64,000 nt of DNA from NCBI GenBank assembly GCA_004369085.1, contig ML210303.1, positions 1-64,000 of the forward strand, in the 5' to 3' direction. Numbering within the stretch: position 1 is the stretch's first letter; every line of letters starts with the position of its first letter. The translations under genes and the position numbers were made by a program. The notes beneath the pieces were generated by a model, which was given only the letters and a program-made list of their open reading frames with translations, had not been told where the DNA came from and did not search any database. Source of the DNA: Coprinopsis marcescibilis. Its lineage: Eukaryota; Basidiomycota; Agaricomycetes; Agaricales; Psathyrellaceae. Positions 10,638-22,982 of this stretch are shown here, one piece after another.

Positions 10638-13219
10638 ATGTCGACCCAAGGCTCTCCGAGAATGGGTCAGTTTTCCTCTGGAGACCCGCCGATAGCCAGT
10701 CCACTCAGGGCATCGAGCTTCGGGATCCTTCGCCAGGATAGCTGGGTAAAGGGCTGCTCCACATTTGGCTACCATGCTGTAATTGACATTTCTGGGCTAG
10801 CAAACGTTAGATGCGTTGGATTCTCCATATCCCCGTGCTAATTCACGGCTGAGCTACCTCTCGGACAAAGTATTTCATCCCATGGACGCTCAGAATACGT
10901 CACCTGATGCATTCTCTAGTTCTCTCTTTCCCCAGACCCGCGTTCCTGGGGCTCAGACCTCAACCCAGACCTCATTGAAAACGACGATGCACTGCATAAT
11001 CCCGACACTGAAAACGACAAAAACGACGCAAAGCACCTACTTCTGAATAAACGAGGTATCCTCAATGTTGGCTGCCTGGTGGCGATGTGCATGTCCCTGC
11101 TGTTTCTGTTGTAAGTCCCAGTGCACGAAATCGCGTACGAATGACTCTGTTGACCAGTCGCCCCGTTTCAGCATTGGCTACCCTGTAATTATGTATGCGA
11201 CCCATGAACGGCGCAAGTCCTCCGGGTACAACCTCGGAGGTATAAACTCGACGGGACAGGTTCGATCCACTGCAATTCATGCTGTCTCCGGAGCCCTTGA
11301 CCCATTCTCTTAAGATACCGTCCATTGGAAACTTTGGCCTAATTGACCTGGACACACCCGAGGAAGCATACATAAAGCGTTCATACAAAGATGGCAAGCT
11401 CCTACAACTCGTTTTTTCGGACGAATTCAACACGGACGGAAGGACGTTCTATTCAGGAGATGATCCATACTGGGAGGCCAGTGATCTGCATTACTGGGTA
11501 ATAATTCGACTGCACAGAAACCCTCTGACTCTCTGACAATGTTGCTGAGAATCTTTACTCCGCAGGCCACGAATAACATGGAATGGTATGACCCTGCAGC
11601 TGTCACCACAGCCAACGGGTCCCTCGTGATTACATTCAGGGAGAAAGAAACTCACGGCTTGCATTACGAAGGAGGTGGGTTACGTTTTCGACTATATTTC
11701 CTGATATGCGTTAAAATGGCTATTCAGGGCTGTTGTCATCATGGTAAGCATTAGTCAAAATACCCCTAGGTAAAGCGATTACCGATGAGGCTCTACAGGA
11801 ACAAATTCTGCTTTACAGGAGGCTACTTTGAAGCAGCAGTCCAGCTCCCGGGAGCTAGTAACGTCGCTGGAATGTGGCCGGCAATTTGGACAATGGGTAA
11901 CCTCGGACGCGCCGGTTATGGTGCGACCCTCGAAGGAATGGTAAGTATCTATCAACCCAACAACCCATTTCTTTTCAGTCCGTTAAAGGATATAAATCTT
12001 ATCGCTGCTTCAAATCTCTAGTGGCCATATACATATGATACATGCGATGTCGGCACCGCACCAAACCAGACACTCAACGGCCTGCCTTACGCGGCTACTG
12101 TGGAAGGTGACTGGGCATATGACTACGCACTTTCGTATCTTCCGGGACAGAAGCTGTCCCGGTGCACATGTGACGGGGAAGATCATCCAGGACCAAAGCA
12201 CCCCGATGGGACATACGTTGGTCGATCGTCGCCAGAAATCGACATGTTTGAAGCTCAGATGGGCGGTGAACCTTTGATGGGTCAGGTTTCGCAGTCAGCC
12301 CAGTTTGCGGTATGTTTGCCATGCTTCGTAACAAGAAGCAAAGTGCCTTACACGTTCACAGCCTTTCAACCGGTCGTACAAGTGGAACAGCTCGACTGAC
12401 AACATGATTATCACCAACGCAGCGCGCTCGGAGAAGAATGGATTCGTTGGAAATGTTGTTCAAGAAGCGGCATCTGTCGTCACATATACGGACCAACGAT
12501 GCTACGAGTACGTCGAGGATTGTTATTCCATATTCGGATTTGAGGTACCTATCTTGCTTCATCCACCTTTATGGTACCGCTGACCTGTTCCCTGATAGTA
12601 CAAACCGGGATTCGACGACTCTGTAAGTTCGAAATATCTCCCCAGTAGTCCAAACAATTGCTGATATGTATATACAGTACATCACCTGGATATCAGATGA
12701 GAGAGTCGCGTGGACTCTGAATGCAGCCGGTGTCGGGGCAGACGAAGCTGTAGAAATCTCAGCACGCCCTATCCCGCAAGAACCTATGGTCAGTCCCAAC
12801 AATCACCTTCCGATTGACGTATCGTTCACATCTGGGCCGTGAAATTTATCACCATATCTCAAACGGCTGCCCACGCTGCGCTGTCGAACAGTACATGATA
12901 CTAAATCTCGGAATGTCGAAAAACTTCGGCGACGTTGACTTTGACCATTTGATATTCCCGCAACATCTTCGAGTCGACTATGTTCGGGTGTACCAACCCG
13001 CAGATGCTATCAACGTGGGATGTAATCCTGAGGGATTCCCAACCGTTGATTATATTGAACGGTGGAGTTCTATTTCTTCTTATGCTGCGGTAAACGATAC
13101 TTATGGTTTGTTACAGCTATATGGACGCTTATACGAACCCCAACTTGACCACATGGAGAGCGGATTATGGGCAACCGTTTCCAAAGAACTCTTTCATCGA
13201 GTCTTGCGATGGGGACTAA
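10638..13219 (+). CDS. KRE6/SKN1-type beta-glucan synthesis protein (GH16)
   Basis: Type II membrane protein of the secretory pathway needed for beta-1,6-glucan in the cell wall. Early exons are 10638-10745, 10801-10869, 10920-11110, 11172-11259 and 11315-11497, all in phase. The cytosolic N-tail is Ser/Pro-rich with [15 protein letters not shown]. It is followed by one transmembrane segment ([20 protein letters not shown]) and the stem [12 protein letters not shown]. The GH16/SKN1 domain runs from [13 protein letters not shown] and includes [21 protein letters not shown] text (here [11 protein letters not shown]). The catalytic block is PEIDMFEAQ (ExDxxE), followed by [17 protein letters not shown] residues and [12 protein letters not shown]. 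It ends [28 protein letters not shown]. The whole length matches basidiomycete KRE6 proteins, and all key residues are present. Confidence 0.92.
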
Positions 13220-14468
13220 CCTGGACCTATCTATAAGATGTCCACGTGGCGAGCAGGAACATAGTCTCCTTCCTAAAGAACTATTAAGGCATGCTACCAA
13301 GCGTCCAGCTTTGCGAAAACCAATATTCATACCAAGCGCTATCTTCACTCTTTCTGGCCCCACATATCTATTTTATCATCGAGAGACATTGTATTTGCTT
13401 AATTATACCGTGTTCCGGACTAAATAAATCTACCATATGTTTACTTCCATTGTTCGACAGAATCCTGTTGAAAAATCAATTCAGGTTCATGATACATCTT
13501 CGGGGAGATCAGCATCCTGACAAATATTGGTTTTCACGAGAATATGCAACTGAAATTCGCAGCGAAACCCCATCAATCTTGACGTAGTATGACCAAAGAG
13601 CATGGGCTTGTCAGGTACCCGGTGAAAATGGCGAGCAATAGACTGTTGATATGTGGAAAATGAGCCGGAAACTCAAGCCTTTCGCTAACCATTTCAACAG
13701 CTTATCAAGGTGCCAATACCCGGGTCCATCCGATAAGCGTGGGCTTGAAGACAGCTCTAGACCTTGGGATCTAACTGGAGGTAAGCAACAGGGTCAAAAG
13801 GAAATTAAGCAACAGGGGTGCGCCGTAAGTAAGGCTAGAAATTATTTCCAGTTCTTGAAGAATTGCAAACCTTGCAAGTTGCACAACAATGACAGTGGAC
13901 ACGAAGAAGGATTGATCCTGCGTTCGGCATTCTTACGAAGTCGCCCTTGACAACGGCCAGTGGAAGACATATGTGATGGAGTGTGGCGGGGGTTCTAAAC
14001 GTATTCATGTCATTAGAGGCCAGTTATTCGGTCGATTGTTGGAAGTTAGTTGTCGTGGTCAATACGTGTTCTCCCTTTTTGGGTCCGACGCAAGGAAAGC
14101 TTTTTGGAGTCCAAACAGGCGTCCAGATGTGGCCAGGGGATTGGATCTGGGCAGGAGGTTTTCTTCATGATGGTTCTGCGCAGCTCCATCGAATATGATA
14201 TAACTCAGAATATCGGGCAGTTGAATTCACGGGAAGGGCCAAAAGAAAAGAATCTGTGATATTGTGTCAAACTAATGCTCGTATGTGAATATGGTTCAAT
14301 GGTGGCATCTTGATGTACCATATATGAAGATCGACGAATAAAGGGTCGCTGACCATGGTTTGAGAACGGGTGCCCGCATCAAGTGGGCGGGGTTAAGCAG
14401 GCAGGGGTGACCTCCTAGTACTCGTAATAGGAGGTTCATCGGTGGTTGGGTAGTCGGTGTCGTGGTCT
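13220..14468. other. Gene-free stretch of 1.25 kb
   Basis: This lies between convergent 3' ends of the KRE6 homologue and the CAP gene. It contains an ATG frame of 99 codons at 13651-13950 (Lys/Gln/Asn-rich, no recognised domain) that is probably chance. An AATAAA word near 13423 could serve KRE6 3' processing. No RNA gene is seen. Confidence 0.4.
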
Positions 14469-15161
14469 TCAAGCCTCGACATTAGGGCTAGATTGGTTAC
14501 AAAAAAAAAGTTACTGAATGTGTCCGAAAGCGATCACAAGGAACACTTACGGCAAAGCACCAACAACATTGCCAGGTGGATCGTACAGGCAAACGTGAAG
14601 GGTCACCGTTTGGTCAATGATACCATCGCATCGAGCAATGGCGCAACCAACTTGGGTTGTTGACTTCCAGATGAGCTGGGTGAACTGAGTGTATGTTGGG
14701 CTTGCTGGGTTGTATTGATCTGTGGCGGGACGGAAATAGAACACCCGTTAATACGTGTTCAATGAAACGTCACGGTAATTGGACAAACCTCTGGTGGAAA
14801 TCAAGGTGTTCATTGCATCTTCGACCCAGTAGTCGCCAGTAGCAGCAACTATGTTTTCACCATACGGCTTTGTGTCCAAAATTCCGTCGGAGTGTTGGAA
14901 CATGCACATGTCTGCCCATGCGGTGGCCTTGGCGGCGAGAGAAGGAGACCAGGTCAACGGTGGTGCATTATATTGAGCACGGATGATGTTGTGGGCCAGT
15001 ACATATGCTGCACGGTCGCTCCTGTCGAGGTCGAAAGCTCGTCGAGTCTTGACAGGTTGAGTGCCGACGGGGAATGGCAAGGCAAATGCAGGGAGAGAGA
15101 CAAAAGAAGGTAATAGAGTAAAGAGTGTAAGGATAAACACGATATTAGATACCGCAAACAT
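14469..15161 (-). CDS. Secreted CAP (PR-1/SCP-like) domain protein
   Basis: The N-terminus MFAVSNIVFILTLFTLLP is a signal peptide, followed by a short propeptide-like stretch (VKTRRAFDLDR). The CAP domain shows HNIIRAQYNAPPLTWSPSLA with the first His, then HSDG and YGENI. After a GTTTGT..CAG intron it has YTQFTQLIWKSTTQVGCA, with its usual Gln/Trp core, and then VCLYDPPGNVVG. A last intron at about 14487-14550 leads to the ending PPNVEA. The domain is short and ends soon after the canonical GNVxG, as in many fungal PR-1 proteins. Family members bind sterols and lipids outside the cell. The specific role here is unknown. Confidence 0.85.
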
Positions 15162-15364
15162 GGTGTAGACCAGGTAAAGAACGACAAAGGCAATAGCCTA
15201 GAGGATGGAGAGCAGAATACAAGTCAAAGAAGTTGAACTTGATTCCATCATGGCAACCGAACCAACTCTCCACATGCCGACATTTTAACGTTCCGCTTCT
15301 TCCTTGTCCTGGGCGCTTCCTGGAATTCAAATTTCTCTTATTTTTCAGACAACCAACGTACTAT

Positions 15365-15907
15365 CTACTGAGGGCCTGCTGCTACCGGTCGGATCCCATA
15401 GTCTTTCTTGAATTCATCGAATGCCTTTTCCTTGGTCCTGTATTGGTCGGCAAGGTTGGATACAACGCCCTTGATCTGCAGTTATCTGTAAGAATGGGTT
15501 GTTATTTCAGATGGACGCCACATACCCCTTCGCGGTTGGTTTTCAATTGGGGAACAACGTCCTTGACAGTCCGCTCGACGAGTACCCCGCCGATCAAGCG
15601 GAAACATTTGCGATCAGGCTCGCTGGCCAATGCCTCTTCCAAGGATATAAGCACCAATCTTACGGTGGTATAAGAGTCTACAAGCTGGAGATGAAGATTC
15701 AGACATACGTATGCTCCTCTGCCTCGGCTTCTAGCTCTCCAATCTTTCCCGCCAATGCTTGCAGCTCATTTTGCAGTCGAATGTAGTTTTGTTGGATCTC
15801 TGGCTAGGTCAACTGAGTTGACAGACTCTTTTGGCCATTGAAATAGACATACCCTGATCTGAAAGAGGGGCTACCTTTGCTTTTGATTTTGCAGCAGTAG
15901 AGGCCAT
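15365..15907 (-). CDS. PFD2: Prefoldin subunit 2 (GIM4)
   Basis: Beta-type subunit of the hexameric prefoldin chaperone, which hands nascent actin and tubulin to the CCT chaperonin. The start ATG at 15907 gives MASTAAKSKAKVAPLSDQ. Then come the first helix EIQQNYIRLQNELQALAGKI, the central hairpin KCFRLIGGVLVERTVKDVVP and the second helix KGVVSNLADQYRTKEKAF, ending KKDYGIRPVAAGPQ. Four exons join in phase, including DQ/EIQQN and NREG/IKGVV. The coiled-coil plus GGVLVERTV signature is diagnostic. It is head to head with the complex I gene, with 183 bases between start codons. Confidence 0.9.
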
Positions 15908-15979
15908 CGTCAAGATCTAATCGAGGTCGTTGTGGGTGGCGCGGGAGAGAGGAATGCGACTTTGAATTCGCGCGCTCTG

Positions 15980-15984
15980 ATTGG
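15980..15984 (-). promoter_or_regulatory. CCAAT box in shared prefoldin/NDUFS8 promoter
   Basis: ATTGG on the plus strand (CCAAT on the minus strand) lies in the 183-base divergent promoter, followed closely by GCTGG. Fungal Hap2/3/5 complexes act through CCAAT on respiratory genes, so relevance to the complex I gene is plausible. A five-base match is weak evidence. Confidence 0.3.
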
Positions 15985-16090
15985 CTGGAAGATTGTGTGA
16001 CGGCGTGACCCTTCGTTTCCCGGTTTCAACTTGCTCCAACATTACAACTTCCACTCGTCGTCGCCGTCGTCGTCGTCGTTGCGGGCAACA

Positions 16091-17116
<1,026 letters not shown>

Positions 17117-18008
17117 ATATGTTCACACACACACACACGGCCTGGTCTGTATAGAAACTGTAGACACAGTCCCAAATCTATCCACTTCGAAGACATGCCA
17201 TATTCCTCTCGTTCGGAAAATCTCTCCTGTCCCAGGTCTCGTCCAACCAATGGTTCTCCACGCGTCTTCCCGAGAGGTTCCCCGACTAGGTCCTCAAACA
17301 CGAAATTTGTGGTGTCCGTCGACTTTGTTATTGTTTGGAGGTAAACCCTTCCCCGAGCAAAGGCGTCGAAAAAAGGCAACCGACAACCATTAAACCCTTC
17401 TCCTGCGCATCTGCTGGTGCTGTTCCGTCAAGCTGCTTTGGGAGGACCTTGCATATTGGCGCCTATTTTGACGGAGAAACCTGACGCTCGTTGAGTCGAT
17501 ATTCCTATTCACAGGATTTAGACATACACACCCCGCTCGCAATCTCCACTCCGTTGTATGAGAAAATAAGATTTTCCGAGGTCAGTCCTCAGTACTTTGC
17601 AGTTCTTTATGACTAGGACAAAGGTCATCAGCGTTCCCTAGTTCCAGAGGCGGTGGGAATTCCGAGTAAGTTCTCTTCTCCATTGTACTACCAAAATGGC
17701 AAGTCTTCATCTTCGCATTTTGCACAAATTTAACAAAAACTTTTGCGTCTTTTACCAGCTGTATGCTCTTCAGTTTATCGTTATACTGCTTTGATTCAAG
17801 TGGCAAATTACGTGCCGACGTCTAGGCTTTAAATTTATGATTTTGAGCCGTTGTACCCGAAGCCACAGCCCAGATAGGACAGGATGTCACGCCCAGCAAA
17901 GTTTCCTGACCTGTGTCTTGAATCCTGCGAGGCCTGTGTCAGCCATTGATGACCCCTTCGTTGGTGCTCCATTCTCTATCATCCTATTTCTCTCGTTATC
18001 TATTCGCT
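17117..18008. other. Intergenic region with a (CA)n tract
   Basis: Nearly 900 bases without a supported gene. A short run of CACACACACACAC sits at about 17124-17138, just after the NDUFS8 stop. Small frames on both strands (for example a 90-codon minus-strand frame at 17107-17379) have no recognisable features. Confidence 0.4.
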
Positions 18009-18961
18009 ATGTGCGCCATGCTCGATCCCAAGGGTGGAGACCGCACTGCATCGTATCGAAGACCGGGCATGTTATCCCATATTGCGCAGCAGCCCAGGAG
18101 AAAAAGGTAAGGATCTTGAATTCCACGTCTTGTCAAACGATCTGCGCGAATCGTTGACCGTTTTCGTTTTGTAATGACCACAGAAAGCGATCAACCAAGG
18201 GATCCGAATCTCCATTATCAACCTCCTTTGCACTGCCTAGGGATCCTGAAGAGAATGTTGTTCTCACAAGGTGGGGTCAGCCGCAATCGAAGACGCAGGC
18301 CGTGAAACGAAAAAGACGACCCCTATCTGCACGACAATCTGTGGAGGAGGATGCCGATTCCACTCTGCACCGAAACGCTGGCTCTGCTATACCTACGTCA
18401 ACAGCTTCCGACGGCAAGAGTCGGGTCAGGATTACTGCAAGCTTACCTGATGGAACCTCTGCTGCAACTACGAGTCATCGAGTGAAACAAATCCTTCAGC
18501 GCTTGTCCAGTTCCGGGTCAACCGATCAAAACATTCCGCCCAACGTTTTCCTATCACAAGTTAGGCAGTCAATCAAACGGGAAAAAGAATCAAAAAGCGG
18601 GCGCAAGCTTTTTATCATGGATGTAATAATGGATCTGAAAGCTAATCTGGCTGAAGGTTCCGCTGCTATCACGCAAACCTTTCTAGCTGCCAATGTGGTC
18701 GGAGAAACGTTTGGACAGCAGAATTGGGCTTACTATCGCACCTATGACTTCGCGGAAGAGCCTCGTGCGCTCGAAAATTATTGGGCTGATCAAGCAAAGA
18801 TTTGGAGGCACGATGGTAACCCCGCTGTTCCTGCTGGCGACTCTCCGAACAGTTCCAGACCTGTTGGGTTTCCTATTTCCGTCGAGCGGTCGACCGCGTC
18901 ATGGTCACCGGCGTTGCCTAACGAGGCATTCGGTCATGATAACGTCAATTCCCGCACCTAG
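18009..18961 (+). CDS. Hypothetical protein, no family recognised
   Basis: Two exons, 18009-18106 and 18184-18961, join in phase through a GTAAGG..CAG intron and give 291 residues. The N-terminal third is very basic (PRRKRKRSTKG, VKRKRRP), suggesting nuclear location. The middle has the acidic/basic helix-prone block VFLSQVRQSIKREKESKSGRK. The C-terminal half has NWAYYRTYDF and ENYWADQAKIWRHD. Base composition is ordinary. No catalytic motif, signal peptide or membrane segment is seen. The start is uncertain: the frame remains open a little upstream of the ATG at 18009, and a second ATG lies at 18018. Confidence 0.5.
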
Positions 18962-19825
18962 CGGCGCTCACAAAGACCCGATGTCTATGTGGTTTGGGTG
19001 CTTTTCAATTCAATCTCTTTTAATGATCACCGAACGTGTTCTTATTGGGTCCAACCCCGAGGCTTGCGGCAGGAAGGAATGTAGAATGTACATACTCGGG
19101 CAGTTGGCTGGTTTGATCTCTTCCGTCTTCTAATCTGTCTATCACAACAAATTCGATTGGGCTTTGCTGTTCCTCCTCATCGCCGCCTTGTTTGCCACTG
19201 CAGCCCCATGTGCGATGTATACATCGCTGTTGCTGTTATCACCTGAATATCAGGTTCCTTCCGGCATTTAAACGCTATTGATAACCAGCATAGTCTTTGG
19301 ATTTCGTTTCAAGGAGGGCATCCCGAGGAGTGTGTCCGATCCCAATTTGGAGCGTATACCGACACCACAAATAAGCTCGCTAGACTGAGTTGTTAGATGG
19401 CAACTGCGATCTGGAGCAAAGGGGCCAGACGCAAAGCTAATACCAGAGCAACCTTCCGCCGTCGTATCGGGCGTGGGCTATTTATTATAGACTTCTTCCG
19501 AAGATAATTCTTGGGCATGGTGTTTTCTCTCAAAGCAAACCCGTCACCCGACCTCGCAATTTTTCAATGCTTCAGAGCAGATGCCAATCTCGGGTTCACA
19601 TTTCTATATTGCACGTCAACGCGCGCGGACGAAATCACAGACAGAGAAGCAGCCTATTAATTACATACCCACAACAGGTACATGATACAGGGACATACGG
19701 ATCACATGTGTAAAAGAGATAGCTTTGGGAACAAAAAAGAAGCAAAGGCTGTTTGCAGACAAGACGTCAGTGCGCGGATTGTACGAATGCCACAGGAGTA
19801 GCATTAACGCCATCATGAGGGTGAA
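18962..19825. other. Intergenic region, nothing recognised
   Basis: About 860 bases between convergent genes. Only short unsupported frames are present. It is likely 3' untranslated sequence of both neighbours plus spacer. Confidence 0.4.
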
Positions 19826-21679
19826 TTATGATTGACCCGCGTCCCAGCTGTCCTCTGGGACTCTTCTCCGCGACGCTCGCCTGTAGCTCTCTGGAGGAGG
19901 AGGAGGGTCCTCTCCTGGTGGACCACCACGATAATGACTCGTCCCTTGCGAAGTATTGGCAACGACGTCATTCTCTCCATCCACGTCCACTTCACTCCTG
20001 CTTCGCTTCCTAGATTCTGTAGAAGGCAAGTTTTGTTCCGGCAATGGAAAACTGCCGCCGCCACTTGGGGGTTGACCAGAGTTGACAGGCGCGCGATCAG
20101 CTCGAGGCTGTGGCCTTGCATCTTCATGCATAAAGTCGACATCTTCGGACTGCTGGTTGGTCCCAACAGGTCGAAGGCGGAATCCAGCACGGTTGCGGTC
20201 TTGCTGTGGCTGTTGCTGGCCCTCGTAGAACTGAGTTCGTGAATCAGGTCTCGAAGAATCTTCGTTTAAACCCCCTCCTGAGCCAGAAGCCGAGCCGGAA
20301 CCTGGAGAGCCTGAACCGGACACCAGGGTGTACGCTCTATTAGATTGTGGCGGACCGTCAAAATAAGGAGGTTGTTCTTCACGAGAAGACATATGGTGAT
20401 CTGGATAGTCAGTTCTATCCATCGGCTGGCGGGACCGGGGAACCGAATGTGGAGAATGCATGGCGGATGGTATTTCTCGATTACGCGCCAGATCGCGGCT
20501 AGCGCGCTCATGGTCCCAATCGCGTTCACGATCGAGATCTCGCTGGCGGTCAGGGTACTCATCCCTGTTAATGTACGTACCAGGACCGACGCGTTGATGA
20601 GGGTGCATTCTGCGCAGGTCAGAAGTACTGCTCTGGGGAGACATTTGCGCCAGTGGAGGTTGGTGGTGGGGTAGCGGGTCACCCTGAGGAGGCATATTAC
20701 GCATGTCTGGATGCCTCGATCGCTCTCGGTCAGACAAAGGGGGGCTAAAAGCTTGAGACTGCATTTCGGGGTATTGTCCCTCCCGATAGGAAGAGGGTTG
20801 CATCTGATGGGTTCGGGAACGAGAAGAAGATTGGGATCGGGTGCGTATGTGATGTGACGGAGGGGGGTACTCGTGCTCCATAGGAGGACTTGCGTGTGAC
20901 GAAGAGTGGGAACGGTTTTGGTGACCGTCAAAAGGAGGGGCCATTCCAGCGGGGATATGTCTCGCAGCGGGCAAACGCTGTCGGGAGTCATGCTCTGCAG
21001 ATAGATGTATGGGAGACTGGTTGATTGACATATGAGAGGACGGTGGATTGTCAACGGTGGATGCAGAACGGCCCTCAAGAGACTGAGGCTGGGTAGGAGT
21101 ACCTCGTGAGCGAGGAATGTATTCCTGATATGCTGTAAATGGCTGATCGGGTTCCACAGAAGCAGAAAGGTGATCAGGAGCATCTCGATGATGGTGGACA
21201 GCTGACGGGGGCTGATGAGGAGGGACCCCAGAAGATGGATGACCACCTGGAAGAGCCACTCGATCCTGGCCCGACGGAGAGTTTGGGGCGAGAGCTAAAC
21301 GCTCGTAGAGGATACTAGAAAGAGATAGTATTTAATGGTACGAAAAAGCATAAAGAGCTGATACCGCTTACGCTCGTTCCATTTTCATGCGTTGTATGGT
21401 GAGTTTAGCGTTCATAACCTTTGAATGCAGCTTGTCGTTCTCCTGCAACGCGTCCAACGATGAGCAAAGGCGACGGGGAAGAGGAAGAGAGCAGAAACAG
21501 ACTGTTTCGACATCTTTGACCTTGCGCTTGAGATCCTTGTACTTTGCCTGGTACCTGACGTCTTCAGCGCCTGCATTGATAGAAATAGCAAAAGGCTTTT
21601 GCTTTTGGCGTATTGACGAGGAGGACTGCTGGGGAGTATGGTGGACGGAGGGAGGAGCGGGAGAGGGATTGCGGGACAT
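19826..21679 (-). CDS. INO80 complex subunit F (INO80F)-domain protein
   Basis: The N-terminal quarter carries a compact coiled-coil domain spread over three exons: RYQAKYKDLKRKVKDVE, then ENDKLHSKVMNAKLTIQRMK, then RAILYERLALAPN. This pattern (KYKxLKRKVK..END.L..KV..AK..IQRM..ER.ILYERL) is the INO80F/TFPT-type domain found in a subunit of the INO80 nucleosome remodeller. The remaining roughly 470 residues are disordered, rich in His, Pro, Arg, Ser and Gln, with dipeptide runs such as SGSGSASGSGGG. The protein ends in ESYRRASRRRVPEDSWDAGQS. The assignment rests on the short coiled-coil domain only. A long antisense frame over the tail is a composition artefact. It is head to head with the GRIM-19 gene. 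Confidence 0.7.
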
Positions 21680-22144
21680 GATGGAACAAGGTCAAGCGCC
21701 GTCTTGCTGGCAGATCCCTGCGCTAGCCTAATATCCTCTGAAAGAACACAAACCACAAATCACCCATTCCATAATTGCCTTTTCTGGCCACCCAAAATGG
21801 GCACACCGTATATCTGCTCTGCTCTGTCCATATTTTGTATTGCTGCCCGTTCATTCCATCTAGTTCTTTGCGTTTGCTGTCTTCTGGCACAGTGTGTCTT
21901 CAACTTTCTCAGTTCGAGGCCATTCCCACACAGAGATTGCATTCGGTCACGTGCATCTACTTTGCGTCGTTGGCAGCACTACCTCTCTCTTCCTCTCTCT
22001 CAACACACAGCTAGCAACAGTGGGTCCTGTTTAGACATGTCCTCCTTGATTGTCACTCACATGTCTGCTCAGTGGCTGCCCCATACAGACAGTACGACAG
22101 CTTGTTGCTTCTCCTCAGGCTGCTGCTAACTCTATTCAAGGGAT
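21680..22144. other. Divergent promoter region, INO80F gene / GRIM-19
   Basis: 465 bases between two opposite start codons, pyrimidine-rich on the plus strand close to the GRIM-19 ATG. No convincing TATA box or binding site was picked out. Confidence 0.4.
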
Positions 22145-22733
22145 ATGCCCCCTGCGGGTGGATTCGAACCCATCAAATACAAGCGAAATCTGCCAACCCG
22201 AGGACCAGGTGCTTATGTTATTCTGGGAGGGGTGACGGCCATTTGCGCGTTTGGATTCTATCGCCTGGGCAAGGGGAACCTGGAAAAACGGTGCGTGTCC
22301 GGTATTGGCTCCGAGCATTGGACATCGCGCAGATAGGTCAGCTGGACGAGAAACGTGTCATGGTACCCCCCGCCGAACGCCAAACGAGCCTACTTTGGAT
22401 CCGGCCGCGGGTTCTGCTTGGGCTTATCAGAGTATCGATGGCAAATGCTGATGCACGGACAGGGAACTCGAACGGGAGAAAGTATGGGCAAGAATACACC
22501 TGGTGCCTCTGCTGATGGCAGAGGGCGACCGCGACACATACCGACGACGGGCAGCAGCGGTCGAGCGGGAGCGGGAGATCATGAAGAATGTGCCGGGGTG
22601 GCAGGTGGGTGTACAATTTTGTATTGAAAAGCAGTACTGACGGTTGTGGGGGTGCCGGTGTTCTAATGGTCAGGTGGGGAAGAGTGTTTATAGCAACCCC
22701 AAGTACGAACAGACGAGTATTGTAGTACTGTGA
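22145..22733 (+). CDS. NDUFA13: Complex I subunit GRIM-19 (NDUFA13)
   Basis: Accessory subunit of mitochondrial NADH:ubiquinone oxidoreductase with one membrane span. The ATG at 22145 gives MPPAGGFEPIKYKRNLPTRG, the conserved family start. The span GAYVILGGVTAICAFGFYRL and KGNLEKRELEREKVWARIHL follow, the latter joined across an intron at about 22291-22461. Next comes a charged helix LMAEGDRDTYRRRAAAVERE and MKNVPGWQVGKSVYSNPKYEQ. The last exon is reached through a GTGGGT..CAG intron. No cleavable presequence is present, as is usual for this subunit. It is one of two complex I genes in this window. Confidence 0.93.
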
Positions 22734-22982
22734 ATAGATCCCAGACTCCTATCTTTCCAAATCGAGAAGGAACCCCTTTGGGCAGAGAGTGATACATGCG
22801 TGTTATTTGTTGTGTGATATTTTTTTCTTCCCAAAGTTTCACGAATTCGGACGGATTGACGATTGGATCTGGACGAGTCAGAAATGGCAATCCGACTCTG
22901 TCTGCGAAAGCCATTAAAGCTCGATCGACGCTTTCTGCAGTCTTCCCGTCTTTTCCAGCCAATCTTTTTCTGTCGCCCAAGA

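Noticed and set aside
13651..13950. 99-codon ATG frame between KRE6 and the CAP gene
   Set aside because: No domain, no promoter element and biased Lys/Gln composition; kept only as a note in the intergenic entry.
20266..21246. 326-codon minus-strand frame overlapping the INO80F gene
   Set aside because: It is an out-of-frame shadow of a low-complexity exon; the coiled-coil exons and phases fit only the other frame.
22155..22175. tRNA B-box-like word GGATTCGAACCC
   Set aside because: It encodes GGFEPIK at the conserved start of GRIM-19, and no tRNA fold surrounds it.
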